Shown piece after piece: positions 1 to 6,734 of a stretch of DNA of 13,196 bases (the first letter of the stretch is position 1; each line of letters begins with the position of its first letter). Both the position numbers and the translations under genes were made by a program. The notes beneath the pieces were generated by a model. That model was not told the DNA's origin and searched no databases. It worked only from the letters and a program-made list of their open reading frames with translations. The stretch is from VRUE01 sp035605155 (lineage in GTDB: Bacteria; Actinomycetota; Thermoleophilia; Solirubrobacterales; 70-9): contig DATNHC010000109.1 in NCBI GenBank assembly GCA_035605155.1, forward strand, positions 1-13,196, read 5' to 3'.

Positions 1-372
1 CAGCGCGACGATCCCGTCGAGCGTCTCGGTGGCAAGCGGCTCGGCGTCTGGACGGCCCAGCCCAAGGCGATCGGTGTCCTCGAAGTAGGCCCGAGTCATC
101 CGCTCAGCGAACGCGACCGATCCTTCGCCTGCCGCACGTGCCGCCACGTAGATCTTGTCGTTGACGTCGGTGACGTTGACGACCAGCTTCGCCGCGTAGC
201 CCTCTGCACGCAGGAAGCGCGCCAGCAGCGAGAAGACGACGAAGGGACGGGCGTTGCCGATGTGGATGCGGCTGTAGACGGTCGGCCCGCAGGCGTAGAT
301 CCCGACCTCCTCATCGGGATCCAGAGCAATCAGATTGCCACTGAGGGTGTCCTTGATCCGCACCTCGCGCAC
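1..372 (-). CDS. cysS: Cysteinyl-tRNA synthetase, N-terminal part (runs off the left edge)
   Basis: Charges tRNA-Cys with cysteine in the cytoplasm. Only the first 124 codons are in the window. The translation carries the class I synthetase signature of CysRS: YACGPTVY (residues 26-33) with the zinc-ligand cysteine at 28, the HIGH-type motif HIGNAR (37-42), and NVTDVNDKI (66-74). The rest of the catalytic domain, including KMSKS, lies outside the window. I start it at GTG 372, 16 bases after the stop of the upstream coiled-coil gene; a second in-frame GTG lies at 363 and neither has a clear ribosome binding site. The short gap and shared direction suggest co-transcription with the upstream genes. 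Actinobacteria often keep cysS close to ispD/ispF, which fits this neighbourhood. Confidence 0.95.
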   Translation of the reverse strand, partial: MREVRIKDTLSGNLIALDPDEEVGIYACGPTVYSRIHIGNARPFVVFSLLARFLRAEGYAAKLVVNVTDVNDKIYVAARAAGEGSVAFAERMTRAYFEDTDRLGLGRPDAEPLATETLDGIVAL

Positions 373-388
373 GGCGCGGATGCTAAAG

Positions 389-1246
389 CTAGAACGTCCG
401 GAAGCCGGACCCGGTGGCGGTCGCCTCGCGACGTTCCCAGGAGGGGGCCGTCTCGCTGGCCGCCGCGAGGACCTCGCGCCGTGCCCGCGAAGCACTCGCC
501 TTGATCTCGTCCTCGGCGGCCTGGCGCACGCGCTCCTTGCGCTGTTCGGCCTGCACGCGAATTCGCTCGGCCTCCGCCTCGAGAGCCTCCTCGGCCCTGG
601 CCCGAGCCATCTCGACTGCCTCACCCTCGACCTTCTCGACCAGCTTGCGTACCCGCTCGTCGGCCTCGCGCCGCACGTCCTCGGTGCCCTGCATCACGCG
701 CTCCTCGATCTCCGCCTCGATGCGCACAGCGAGCTCGTGTGCCTCGGCGGCGACAGCCTCTGCTTCGGCAGCCCGCTGCTCGGCGGCGGCGACCCGCTGA
801 TCGGCCTCCAGCTTTGCCTGGCCCAGCGCCTCGGCCAGGCGGCCCTCGGCCTCCTGCTTGACCCGCTCAAGCGCCTGCTCGGACTCTGCGCGCATGGCTT
901 TCAGCTCGCTCGCCATAGCCTCGCGATCGCCGTGCGCCCGTTGCTGCGCGCGCTCGAAGGCCTTCTCAGCCCGATCGCGGGCGGCCTCGGCGCGCTTTGC
1001 GCGGGACTCAGCCTGCTTGCGCCGCTGGCGCTCGACCGCGATCCGCTCGCGACCCTCCTCGCCGAGCTTCTGCAGCGTCGCCATCGCCCGCTGCTTGACC
1101 TCGGCATGGACCTGCTCCACCCTTCTCTCAGCCCGAGCGACACGCTCCTCGCTGACCCGAACCCACTCGAGCGCCTGCTTGGCCGTCTCGTGCATCTCCT
1201 CGGTGGCTGCACCAACCGCTCTCAGCTGCGCCGCAGAATCGCTCAC
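389..1246 (-). CDS. Predicted long coiled-coil protein of unknown function
   Basis: I do not recognise a named family. The 285-residue product is almost entirely Glu/Ala/Arg/Lys/Gln-rich heptad-like sequence from about residue 15 to 255, with few prolines or glycines in that stretch, so it should be one long, highly charged helix forming a coiled coil. There is no signal peptide or membrane segment. The last 30 residues (APSWERREATATGSGFRTF at the end) are not helical. Start: GTG 1246 has AGTAGG nine bases upstream; TTG 1255 is in frame but abuts that site. The gene sits between an acyl-CoA synthetase and cysS on the same strand, 16 bases before cysS. DivIVA-like or other cytoskeletal scaffolding roles are possible but unsupported beyond the coiled coil. 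The opposite strand has a long Leu-rich open frame, which is a shadow of this gene. Confidence 0.75.
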   Translation of the reverse strand: MSDSAAQLRAVGAATEEMHETAKQALEWVRVSEERVARAERRVEQVHAEVKQRAMATLQKLGEEGRERIAVERQRRKQAESRAKRAEAARDRAEKAFERAQQRAHGDREAMASELKAMRAESEQALERVKQEAEGRLAEALGQAKLEADQRVAAAEQRAAEAEAVAAEAHELAVRIEAEIEERVMQGTEDVRREADERVRKLVEKVEGEAVEMARARAEEALEAEAERIRVQAEQRKERVRQAAEDEIKASASRARREVLAAASETAPSWERREATATGSGFRTF

Positions 1247-1310
1247 CCCCGGCAACCTACTAAGCGTCGCGGAGGGCTCGCCACCCTGCTGGCACCGGCA
1301 AAGCTCGCAA

Positions 1311-1329
1311 TTAGCGGCTTCGCCGCTAA
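1311..1329 (-). terminator. Stem-loop overlapping the acyl-CoA synthetase stop codon
   Basis: On the minus strand this reads TTAGCGGC-GAA-GCCGCTAA, a perfect 8-bp stem with a three-base loop. The stop codon TAG (1328-1326) is inside the first arm. There is no T-run after it, so it is not a classic intrinsic terminator. It may be a weak terminator or a 3'-end stabilising hairpin before the coiled-coil gene. Confidence 0.4.
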
Positions 1330-2975
1330 GCGGGGTTCTGAGCCTCGCGCTCGCGCAGCTCGCGCTTGAGGATCTTGCCGGTGGCGTTGCGCGGCAGCTC
1401 CTCGAGGAACTCGATCTCGCGCGGCGCCTTGTAGGAGGCGAGGTGAGCCTTGATGTGAGCCCTCAGCTCTTCTTTAGAGACCTCGGCCTCCGCGGCCGCG
1501 ACCACGAACGCCTTCAGCCGCTGGCCGAACTCCTCGTCATCGACCCCAATCACGGCGACCTCGACGACGGCCGCATGGTCGGCCAGCAGGTCCTCGACCT
1601 CACGGGGGAAGACGTTCTCGCCGCCGGAGACGATCATCTCGTCGTCGCGACCGTCGATGAAGAGACGGCCATCGGAGTCGAGGTGGCCGACGTCGCCACT
1701 TGAAAGCAGGCCGTCGATCGCCTCCTTGCCGCCGCCCCCGGTGTAGCCCTCGAAGGACATCTCGTTGCCGACGAAGATGCGCCCGACCTCGCCGTTTGGC
1801 ACCTCCTGTCCGGCCTCGTCGTAGAGGCGGACGACGGTGCCGCGCGGCGGACGCCCGGCGGTCCCCGGCGCCGCGCGCAGGTCCTCCGGGGTGGCCACGG
1901 TCGCGTAGGCGACCTCGGTCGATCCATAGAGGTTGTAGACGTTGTCGCCAAAGCGGTCCATCCACTCGATTGCCAGCTCACCCGGGAGAGCCGAGCCCGA
2001 AACCGAAGTGATGCGCAGCGACGACAGGTCGTAGGCGGCAAGCGTCTCCTCGGGCAGACGAAGAATTCGCTGCAGCATGACCGGCACGACGCCGAGCACC
2101 TCAGTGCGGTGCTCCTGGACCGCGCGCAGTGTCTGCTCGGGGTCGAAGCGCCGACGCAACACCATGGTCGAGGCGGTCGGCAGGCTAACGACGAAATGGA
2201 AGAAACCCCAGGAGTGGAAGAGTGGCGCAGCGATCATCATCCGCTCGCGGGCGCGGTAGGGAATCTTGTCGATCAGCGCCGCCATCGCCATCAAGCCGTC
2301 GGGACTGGAGCGCTGTGCTCCCTTCGGCGTCCCGGTCGTGCCCGATGTGAGGATCACGAAGCGCGGCTTGTCGGGCGGCGGCTTCAGGTTGGAGTCCTCG
2401 TTGGCGGCGATCAGCGAGTCGAGCGTCTGCTCGGCGGGCTCACCGTCGGTCCAGGCAACGATTCGCTCGATGCTGTCGTCGACGCCGTCGAGCAGCGCGG
2501 CGAACTCCTCGTCATAGACGAGCGCTTTGGGCCCCTCGCGTCGCATCACCTCGACCAGCTGCGGGCCGGCGAACATCGTGTTGAGATAAAGCGCGCTGGC
2601 GCCGAGCTTGGCCGCCGCGAGCGTCGTCTCGACGAAGCCGCGGTGGTTGCGACACATGATCCCGATGCCGTCCCCGTAGCCGATGCCCATCGCCGCAAAG
2701 GCATGGGCAAGCGCATTGGTGCGCCGCTGCACCCGCTCGAAGCTGAGCGAGCCGCGCTCGTCGATCAGCATCGTCTCGTGGGGATATTTGTGTGCGGCGG
2801 TCGCCACGCCGGTCGCCGGCGAGGCGCCCCAGCGCAGGAAGGTGGTGGCGACCTTGGCCGCTTTGTCGGGGCGCGACAGGCCAAGGACCCCGGCCTCGCG
2901 CAGCACCCGCGCCTCGAAGGCGGAGTCCGCGATCGACTGGCGAACGCCGGACGCTATGGAGCCAAAGGTTCCCAT
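1326..2975 (-). CDS. Acyl-CoA synthetase (AMP-binding, FadD type)
   Basis: Activates a fatty acid with ATP to an acyl-adenylate and then to acyl-CoA. The 549-residue length is normal for the ANL adenylating superfamily and all core motifs are present: P-loop LTSGTTGTPKG (209-219), YNLYGSTE (347-354), the SGDVGHLD...DGRDDEM hinge region (426-447), SGGENVFPREVE (450-461) and the catalytic lysine K534 in NATGKILK. The N-terminal region and the overall pattern resemble the mycobacterial FadD2/FadD12 group of long-chain ligases, so a medium- or long-chain fatty acid is the likely substrate; the exact one cannot be read. The ATG start lies 13 bases after the ispF stop, with only a weak ribosome binding site, suggesting co-transcription. 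No defect is seen. Confidence 0.93.
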   Translation of the reverse strand: MGTFGSIASGVRQSIADSAFEARVLREAGVLGLSRPDKAAKVATTFLRWGASPATGVATAAHKYPHETMLIDERGSLSFERVQRRTNALAHAFAAMGIGYGDGIGIMCRNHRGFVETTLAAAKLGASALYLNTMFAGPQLVEVMRREGPKALVYDEEFAALLDGVDDSIERIVAWTDGEPAEQTLDSLIAANEDSNLKPPPDKPRFVILTSGTTGTPKGAQRSSPDGLMAMAALIDKIPYRARERMMIAAPLFHSWGFFHFVVSLPTASTMVLRRRFDPEQTLRAVQEHRTEVLGVVPVMLQRILRLPEETLAAYDLSSLRITSVSGSALPGELAIEWMDRFGDNVYNLYGSTEVAYATVATPEDLRAAPGTAGRPPRGTVVRLYDEAGQEVPNGEVGRIFVGNEMSFEGYTGGGGKEAIDGLLSSGDVGHLDSDGRLFIDGRDDEMIVSGGENVFPREVEDLLADHAAVVEVAVIGVDDEEFGQRLKAFVVAAAEAEVSKEELRAHIKAHLASYKAPREIEFLEELPRNATGKILKRELREREAQNPA

Positions 2976-2988
2976 GCCGACGGGAAGC

Positions 2989-3444
2989 CTAGTCGCTATC
3001 CACCGATGCCACGGCTATGCAGGCGATTCCCTCGCCACGGCCGATCCAGCCCATGCCCTCGTTGCTGGTCGCCTTGACGCTGACGCGGGCCGAGGTCGCC
3101 TCGGCGAGGGTGCGCTCCATCTCCGCTCGCAGAGGGCCGATGCGCGGCTGCTCGCAAATCAGCGTGGCGTCGACGTTGACGATCCGGCCGGCGACGGTGC
3201 CGACCGCGGTCCGCAGCAGGTCGATCGAATCGGCATCCCGCCAGCGCTCGTCGTCGTCGGGGAAGAGCGTGCCGATATCGCCCATGCCCGCGGCGCCGAG
3301 CAGGGCGTCGATCACCGCGTGGGTGAGGACGTCGGCGTCTGAGTGCCCGGCGAGGCCCAGCTCATGCTCGACCTCGACCCCGCCGAGGACCAGGCGGCGC
3401 CCCTCGGCGAAGCGGTGACTGTCGTAGCCGATCCCGACGCTCAT
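2989..3444 (-). CDS. ispF: 2-C-methyl-D-erythritol 2,4-cyclodiphosphate synthase
   Basis: Converts CDP-methylerythritol 2-phosphate to the cyclodiphosphate and CMP, the fifth step of the MEP isoprenoid pathway. The 151-residue product has the family length and its metal ligands: D8 and H10 in GYDSHR, and H42 after GHSDADV (33-39). KATSNEGMGWIGRGEG near the C-terminus holds the CDP-binding threonine/glutamate segment. I start it at ATG 3444, whose A is the last base of the TGA stop of the upstream PHP gene (TGATG overlap), a typical translational-coupling arrangement; a GTG one codon earlier (3447) is also in frame. Its pathway partner ispD is about 2 kb upstream, with a gene on the opposite strand in between, rather than adjacent. 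Confidence 0.97.
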   Translation of the reverse strand: MSVGIGYDSHRFAEGRRLVLGGVEVEHELGLAGHSDADVLTHAVIDALLGAAGMGDIGTLFPDDDERWRDADSIDLLRTAVGTVAGRIVNVDATLICEQPRIGPLRAEMERTLAEATSARVSVKATSNEGMGWIGRGEGIACIAVASVDSD

Positions 3445-4292
3445 CACTGACCGGGATCCTCGCGCACCGCGACGCCGAGCGGCTCCAGCCGTCGCCTGCG
3501 GCCCTCGAACACACAGATCTCGCCCACCCCGACCTCCTTGAGACAGCTGATCGCCTGCTCGTAGCCGAAGCCAACCTGCTCGGGCAGGTGGGCATCTGAA
3601 GAGAGCGCAAAAGCCGCGCCCGCCTCAACGCACATCTCGACGAAGGGTCGTGCCGGGTAGAGCTCGCCGACCGGCTTGCGCAAGCCGGCGGTCGAGATCT
3701 CGACCGCGATGCCGCTCTCGGCGATCGCCTCGATCGCGGGCTCGTAGTAGACACGCGGGTCGCGCTCGGGCAGCGGCCGGCCGCGGCCCCAGACCTTGAC
3801 CAGATCGGGATGGGCGAGGATGTCGAAGAGCCCGGAGCGGGCGCACTCGGCAAGCGTCTTGAAGTAACCGCGCCAAACCTCGTCGGGGGACCCACCCTCC
3901 CAGGCGTCCCAACCCTCGTGGTCGACGGCCCGCTCGCCGACAAAGTGAACCGAGCCGACCACATAGTCGAAGTCGCGTGCCTTGAGCAGGGACGCGGTAC
4001 GGTCCTCGGCGCCTGGCACGAAGTCGCACTCGACGCCCAACCGCAGCGGCGTGCCGCGGACGAACTCGCAGTAAGCGTCGAGGTCGTCGCGCGCCTGCTC
4101 CTGCCAGAACGGGTGGCGCCAGAGGTCAAGCGCCTGGGCGAAGCGGTAGACGTGCTCGGACACACCGAGCTCCTCGATCCCCGCCTCCTCGGCTGCTGTC
4201 GAGTAGCGATCGGCGTTCTCGAGGGTGAAGTAGCGCTCCGGCGGCGTATCCGGCTCGTCGGGCCGTAGGTGCAGGTGGTAGTCGGTCAGCAT
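3444..4292 (-). CDS. PHP-domain phosphoesterase, histidinol-phosphatase (HisJ/HisK)-like
   Basis: Probably a metal-dependent phosphatase acting on L-histidinol phosphate in histidine synthesis, as for COG1387-type PHP proteins. The 282-residue product shows the ordered PHP metal-binding set: DYHLHL (H6, H8), GVSEH (H47), GVECD (E89), GSVHF (H116), LAHPDL (H161) and SSDAH (D233, H235), so the active site looks complete. Start ATG 4292 places DYHLHL at the very N-terminus, as in the family; the frame is open further upstream but that part is not protein-like. Its stop overlaps the ispF start by one base. No other his genes are visible, so histidine synthesis is a family-based guess and another phosphate ester is possible. 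Confidence 0.87.
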   Translation of the reverse strand: MLTDYHLHLRPDEPDTPPERYFTLENADRYSTAAEEAGIEELGVSEHVYRFAQALDLWRHPFWQEQARDDLDAYCEFVRGTPLRLGVECDFVPGAEDRTASLLKARDFDYVVGSVHFVGERAVDHEGWDAWEGGSPDEVWRGYFKTLAECARSGLFDILAHPDLVKVWGRGRPLPERDPRVYYEPAIEAIAESGIAVEISTAGLRKPVGELYPARPFVEMCVEAGAAFALSSDAHLPEQVGFGYEQAISCLKEVGVGEICVFEGRRRRLEPLGVAVREDPGQ

Positions 4293-4376
4293 CGGTGTTC
4301 TTGCTTTCGGGTGCGACTGGTTTGAGCAGCGGGCAGCTGAGACTAGGCGACCCGGGCGGCCGGGTACGCTGCGGCA
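4293..4376. promoter_or_regulatory. Divergent intergenic region between the PHP and DUF389 genes
   Basis: These 84 bases separate two genes transcribed away from each other, so promoters for both the PHP-ispF-fadD run and the DUF389 gene should lie here or inside the flanking genes. I could not find a convincing -35/-10 pair in either direction. No strong hairpin is seen. Confidence 0.35.
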
Positions 4377-5372
4377 ATGGTCCATCTGCGGATCGTCTCC
4401 CCGTCAGAGCGGACCACCAAGGTCGTTGACCTGCTCGAAGCAACGCCATCGGTCTGCAACCTGGTCTTGCTGGAGAGCGTCGCGCGACAGCCAAGCGGCG
4501 ATCTGGTTCTCTGCGACGTCGCGCGCGAGGACGCCAGCGTCGTGATCGACGACCTCAAGGAGCTCGGCGTTCCCCGCGATGGCTCGATAGCGCTCGAGCA
4601 GATCGACTCGCAGATATCCGAGGCGGCGCGGCGCGCCGAGCGGGCGGCGCCCGGCGCCCCATCCGACGCGGTGGTCTGGGAGGAGGTCGAGGCACGCACC
4701 TCGGAGAGCATCGAGCTGGCCGGCAACTTCCTGACGTTCATGGTGCTCGCCTGCCTGATCGCCTCGGTGGGGATCTTCACCGGCTCGCCGATCCTGATCG
4801 TCGGGGCGATGGTCGTCGGCCCCGAGTTCGGACCTCTGGCCGGTCTCTGCGTGGCGGTCGTCGAGCGCCGCCTCGGCGTCGGCCTGCGGTCCCTGACCGC
4901 ACTGGCGGTCGGCTTCCCGGTTGGGATTACAGCCGCCTTCCTCTTCACGCTGATCTGCGTCGCTGTCGGCCTCGTCGACTCCGACTTCAAGAGCGTCGAC
5001 AACCCGCTCACCCAGTTCATCGCCGAGCCCGACGCGTTCTCCTTCATCGTCGCCGCTTTTGCCGGCGCCGCCGGCGTCCTCTCGCTCACCTCGGCCAAGT
5101 CGGGCGCCCTGGTCGGCGTGCTGATCTCGGTCACGACGATCCCGGCGGCGGCGAACATCGGTGTCGCCGCCGCCCTGGGCAACTGGGACGACTGGCTCGG
5201 AGCGATGACGCAGCTCAGCGTCAACCTGGTCGCGATCGTCGCCGCTGGGGTCGGCACGCTCTACGTCGAGCGCCTGCTTTTCGAGAGGCGACGACAGCGC
5301 CACCTCGTCGACGGCACCAGAGCGGCAGCTGGATTGCCGACGGACTCCGAGCGTCCCAAGGAACGACGTTGA
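4377..5372 (+). CDS. DUF389 family membrane protein
   Basis: A 331-residue integral membrane protein. Residues 1-105 are soluble and read as the small N-terminal domain of this family; about six hydrophobic segments follow between residues 115 and 300. The family hallmark GSPILIVGAMVVGPEFGPL (about 136-154) and the later NPLTQFI...AGAAGVLSLTS and SVTTIPAAANIGVA stretches identify DUF389 (TIGR00341/TIGR00271-like). The biochemical role of DUF389 is not established to my knowledge. The ATG start has no strong ribosome binding site. It is the only plus-strand gene in the left part of the window and lies between ispD and the PHP-ispF genes, head to head with the PHP gene and tail to tail with ispD. 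No in-frame TTA codon was found in it. Confidence 0.9.
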   Translation: MVHLRIVSPSERTTKVVDLLEATPSVCNLVLLESVARQPSGDLVLCDVAREDASVVIDDLKELGVPRDGSIALEQIDSQISEAARRAERAAPGAPSDAVVWEEVEARTSESIELAGNFLTFMVLACLIASVGIFTGSPILIVGAMVVGPEFGPLAGLCVAVVERRLGVGLRSLTALAVGFPVGITAAFLFTLICVAVGLVDSDFKSVDNPLTQFIAEPDAFSFIVAAFAGAAGVLSLTSAKSGALVGVLISVTTIPAAANIGVAAALGNWDDWLGAMTQLSVNLVAIVAAGVGTLYVERLLFERRRQRHLVDGTRAAAGLPTDSERPKERR

Positions 5373-5385
5373 GCGCCTGCTCGCG

Positions 5386-5423
5386 GTGGCGCGTGAGTCG
5401 TATATGGGCGACCGCGGCGCCAC
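5386..5423. terminator. Nested hairpin between convergent DUF389 and ispD genes
   Basis: An outer 7-bp inverted repeat GTGGCGC/GCGCCAC encloses an inner GTCG/CGAC pair, with symmetrical four-base internal loops and an 8-base loop TATATGGG. It lies 14 bases past the DUF389 stop and its outer arm touches the last base of the ispD stop codon. Being symmetric and between two converging genes, it is a reasonable bidirectional terminator candidate, though neither side has a T-run. Confidence 0.45.
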
Positions 5424-6115
5424 TATTGCTCTGATAGGAGCAGCTCAGCGAGCATCAGGTCGAGCGGCGTCGTCACCTTGAGGTTCTGCGCCGAGGAGGG
5501 GTGGATCAGCACCCTGCCGCCGGCGGCCTCGACCAGCATCGCCTCATCGGTTGCACCGGCGACCCGATCGCGATCGACAGCCAGTGCCGCCCGCAGCGCC
5601 TCGACCCGGAACGCCTGCGGCGTCTGAGCCGCCCAAAGCCGACCCCGGTCCAGCGTGCCTTCGACCTCGACCGATGGATCTATGACCCTATGGGCATCAA
5701 AAGTCATCACTCGCTGCTCGACTTGCTTGATCGTGTCGGTGACCGGGGTAGCAGCGATGGCACCGGCGGCCTCAGGGTCCTCAAGGAGGGTCGCGATTAC
5801 CGCCTCGATCAGCTCGGACGTGACCAGGGGGCGTGCCGCATCGTGGATCGCGACCAGCTCGGTACCGACAGCCGCCAAGGCGTTGGAGACCGACTGGGCG
5901 CGGGTTGCGCCACCGTCGACGACACCGAGATCGCTCCCCGCGAGCTGGTGGACGTGCCCCGGCGGACAAGCGACGACGATCGAACGCACCGACGCCGCGC
6001 GAAAGGCGGCAATCGACCACTCGACCAGCGGTCGACCGGCCAGCGGCACGAAGGCCTTCGGGCCGCCGGCTCCGAGTCTCTCCCCGGAGCCGGCGGCCAC
6101 AATGACCGCTGTGAC
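5423..6115 (-). CDS. ispD: 2-C-methyl-D-erythritol 4-phosphate cytidylyltransferase (start codon unclear)
   Basis: Makes CDP-methylerythritol from MEP and CTP, the third step of the MEP isoprenoid pathway. Clear family motifs: AVIVAAGSGERLGAGGPKAF at the N-terminus (CTP-binding loop), DGGATRAQSVSNAL, IHDAARPLV, TPVTDTIK, AQTPQAFR, TDEAMLVE and a C-terminal NLKVTTPLDL. The interval given is the extent of family similarity (230 codons). Its first codon, 6115, is GTC. Between the carD stop (6126) and the first loop there is no ATG or TTG; the only canonical start is GTG 6100, which would remove the first beta strand, and an ATT lies at 6103. The next in-frame ATG upstream is 6406, deep inside carD. 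Translation probably couples to carD. Confidence 0.9.
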   Translation of the reverse strand, partial: VTAVIVAAGSGERLGAGGPKAFVPLAGRPLVEWSIAAFRAASVRSIVVACPPGHVHQLAGSDLGVVDGGATRAQSVSNALAAVGTELVAIHDAARPLVTSELIEAVIATLLEDPEAAGAIAATPVTDTIKQVEQRVMTFDAHRVIDPSVEVEGTLDRGRLWAAQTPQAFRVEALRAALAVDRDRVAGATDEAMLVEAAGGRVLIHPSSAQNLKVTTPLDLMLAELLLSEQ

Positions 6116-6125
6116 GCTGCTGGAC

Positions 6126-6728
6126 CTAGGCGGTCGCCGCGGCGGCGAAGCGCTCCTCCAGCAAGCCGTCGAGGTATTCCTCCGCGCCCTCCTCGTCTTT
6201 GTCGAGCGCGTACATGAACTCCGAGGCGAGGATCTTCTTCGCCCGCGTGTACATCTGCTTCTCGCCGGTGGAGAGGCCCTTTTCCATCTCGCGGATGGCG
6301 AGGTTGCGGACGACCTCGGCCAGCTCGAAGACGTCGCCGGTCTTGATCTTCTCGCGGTTGTACTTGAAGCGCCGATTCCAGTTCTTCGGCATGTCTGACA
6401 CGTCATCGGTGAGGACGTCGGTCACCTTCTTGATTTCTTCCTCATCGATCACCCGCCGCAGGCCGGCTACGCCGGCGTTCTCACAGGGGACCATCACCGT
6501 GAGCTCGTTGTGAAGGATCTTGATCGTGAGATATTCCCGCTCCTCTCCGATCAGCTCCCGGGTCTCCTTCTTTAGCACGAGGCCAGCGCCGTGATGGGGG
6601 TAGACGACCTTGTCCCCCTCTTCGAAATCGCAGACGTAAGGGATCTCGTCTGCCTCGAAGTCCGCCTCCATGACCTCCTCTGCTAGCTCAGAAATCGGAC
6701 TGCTCCTTTCTCTCGTCAACGGCACCAT
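6126..6728 (-). CDS. carD: CarD-family RNA polymerase-binding transcriptional regulator
   Basis: Binds the RNA polymerase beta subunit and stabilises open promoter complexes; essential in mycobacteria. The RNA polymerase-interacting Tudor-like domain spans about residues 35-95 (FEEGDKVVYPHHGAG, then EREYLTIKI and LTVMVPCENA). The helical DNA-binding domain follows (100-190), with the conserved tryptophan W117 in NWNRRFK, matching the minor-groove wedge Trp of Mycobacterium CarD, and GLSTGEKQMYTRAKKIL. At 200 residues it is longer than the usual roughly 160, owing to an acidic N-terminal extension. ATG 6728 lies six bases after the disA stop but has no ribosome binding site; ATT 6695 has AAAGGAG seven bases upstream, and ATG 6671 has AGGAGG only two bases upstream. 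Confidence 0.93.
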   Translation of the reverse strand: MVPLTRERSSPISELAEEVMEADFEADEIPYVCDFEEGDKVVYPHHGAGLVLKKETRELIGEEREYLTIKILHNELTVMVPCENAGVAGLRRVIDEEEIKKVTDVLTDDVSDMPKNWNRRFKYNREKIKTGDVFELAEVVRNLAIREMEKGLSTGEKQMYTRAKKILASEFMYALDKDEEGAEEYLDGLLEERFAAAATA

Positions 6729-6734
6729 TGCCGT

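Noticed and set aside
335..1369. Long plus-strand open frame, Leu-rich, opposite the coiled-coil gene
   Set aside because: It is the complement of a Glu/Ala/Arg heptad gene; its composition is the expected mirror and it has no domain or ribosome binding site.
2109..3077. Long plus-strand open frame opposite the acyl-CoA synthetase
   Set aside because: The minus strand encodes a complete adenylate-forming enzyme with all motifs; this frame is a high-GC shadow.
6116..6406. Extended ispD from ATG 6406, overlapping carD by 280 bases
   Set aside because: The extra 97 residues are Arg/Ser-rich with no similarity to IspD and are the shifted reading of carD.
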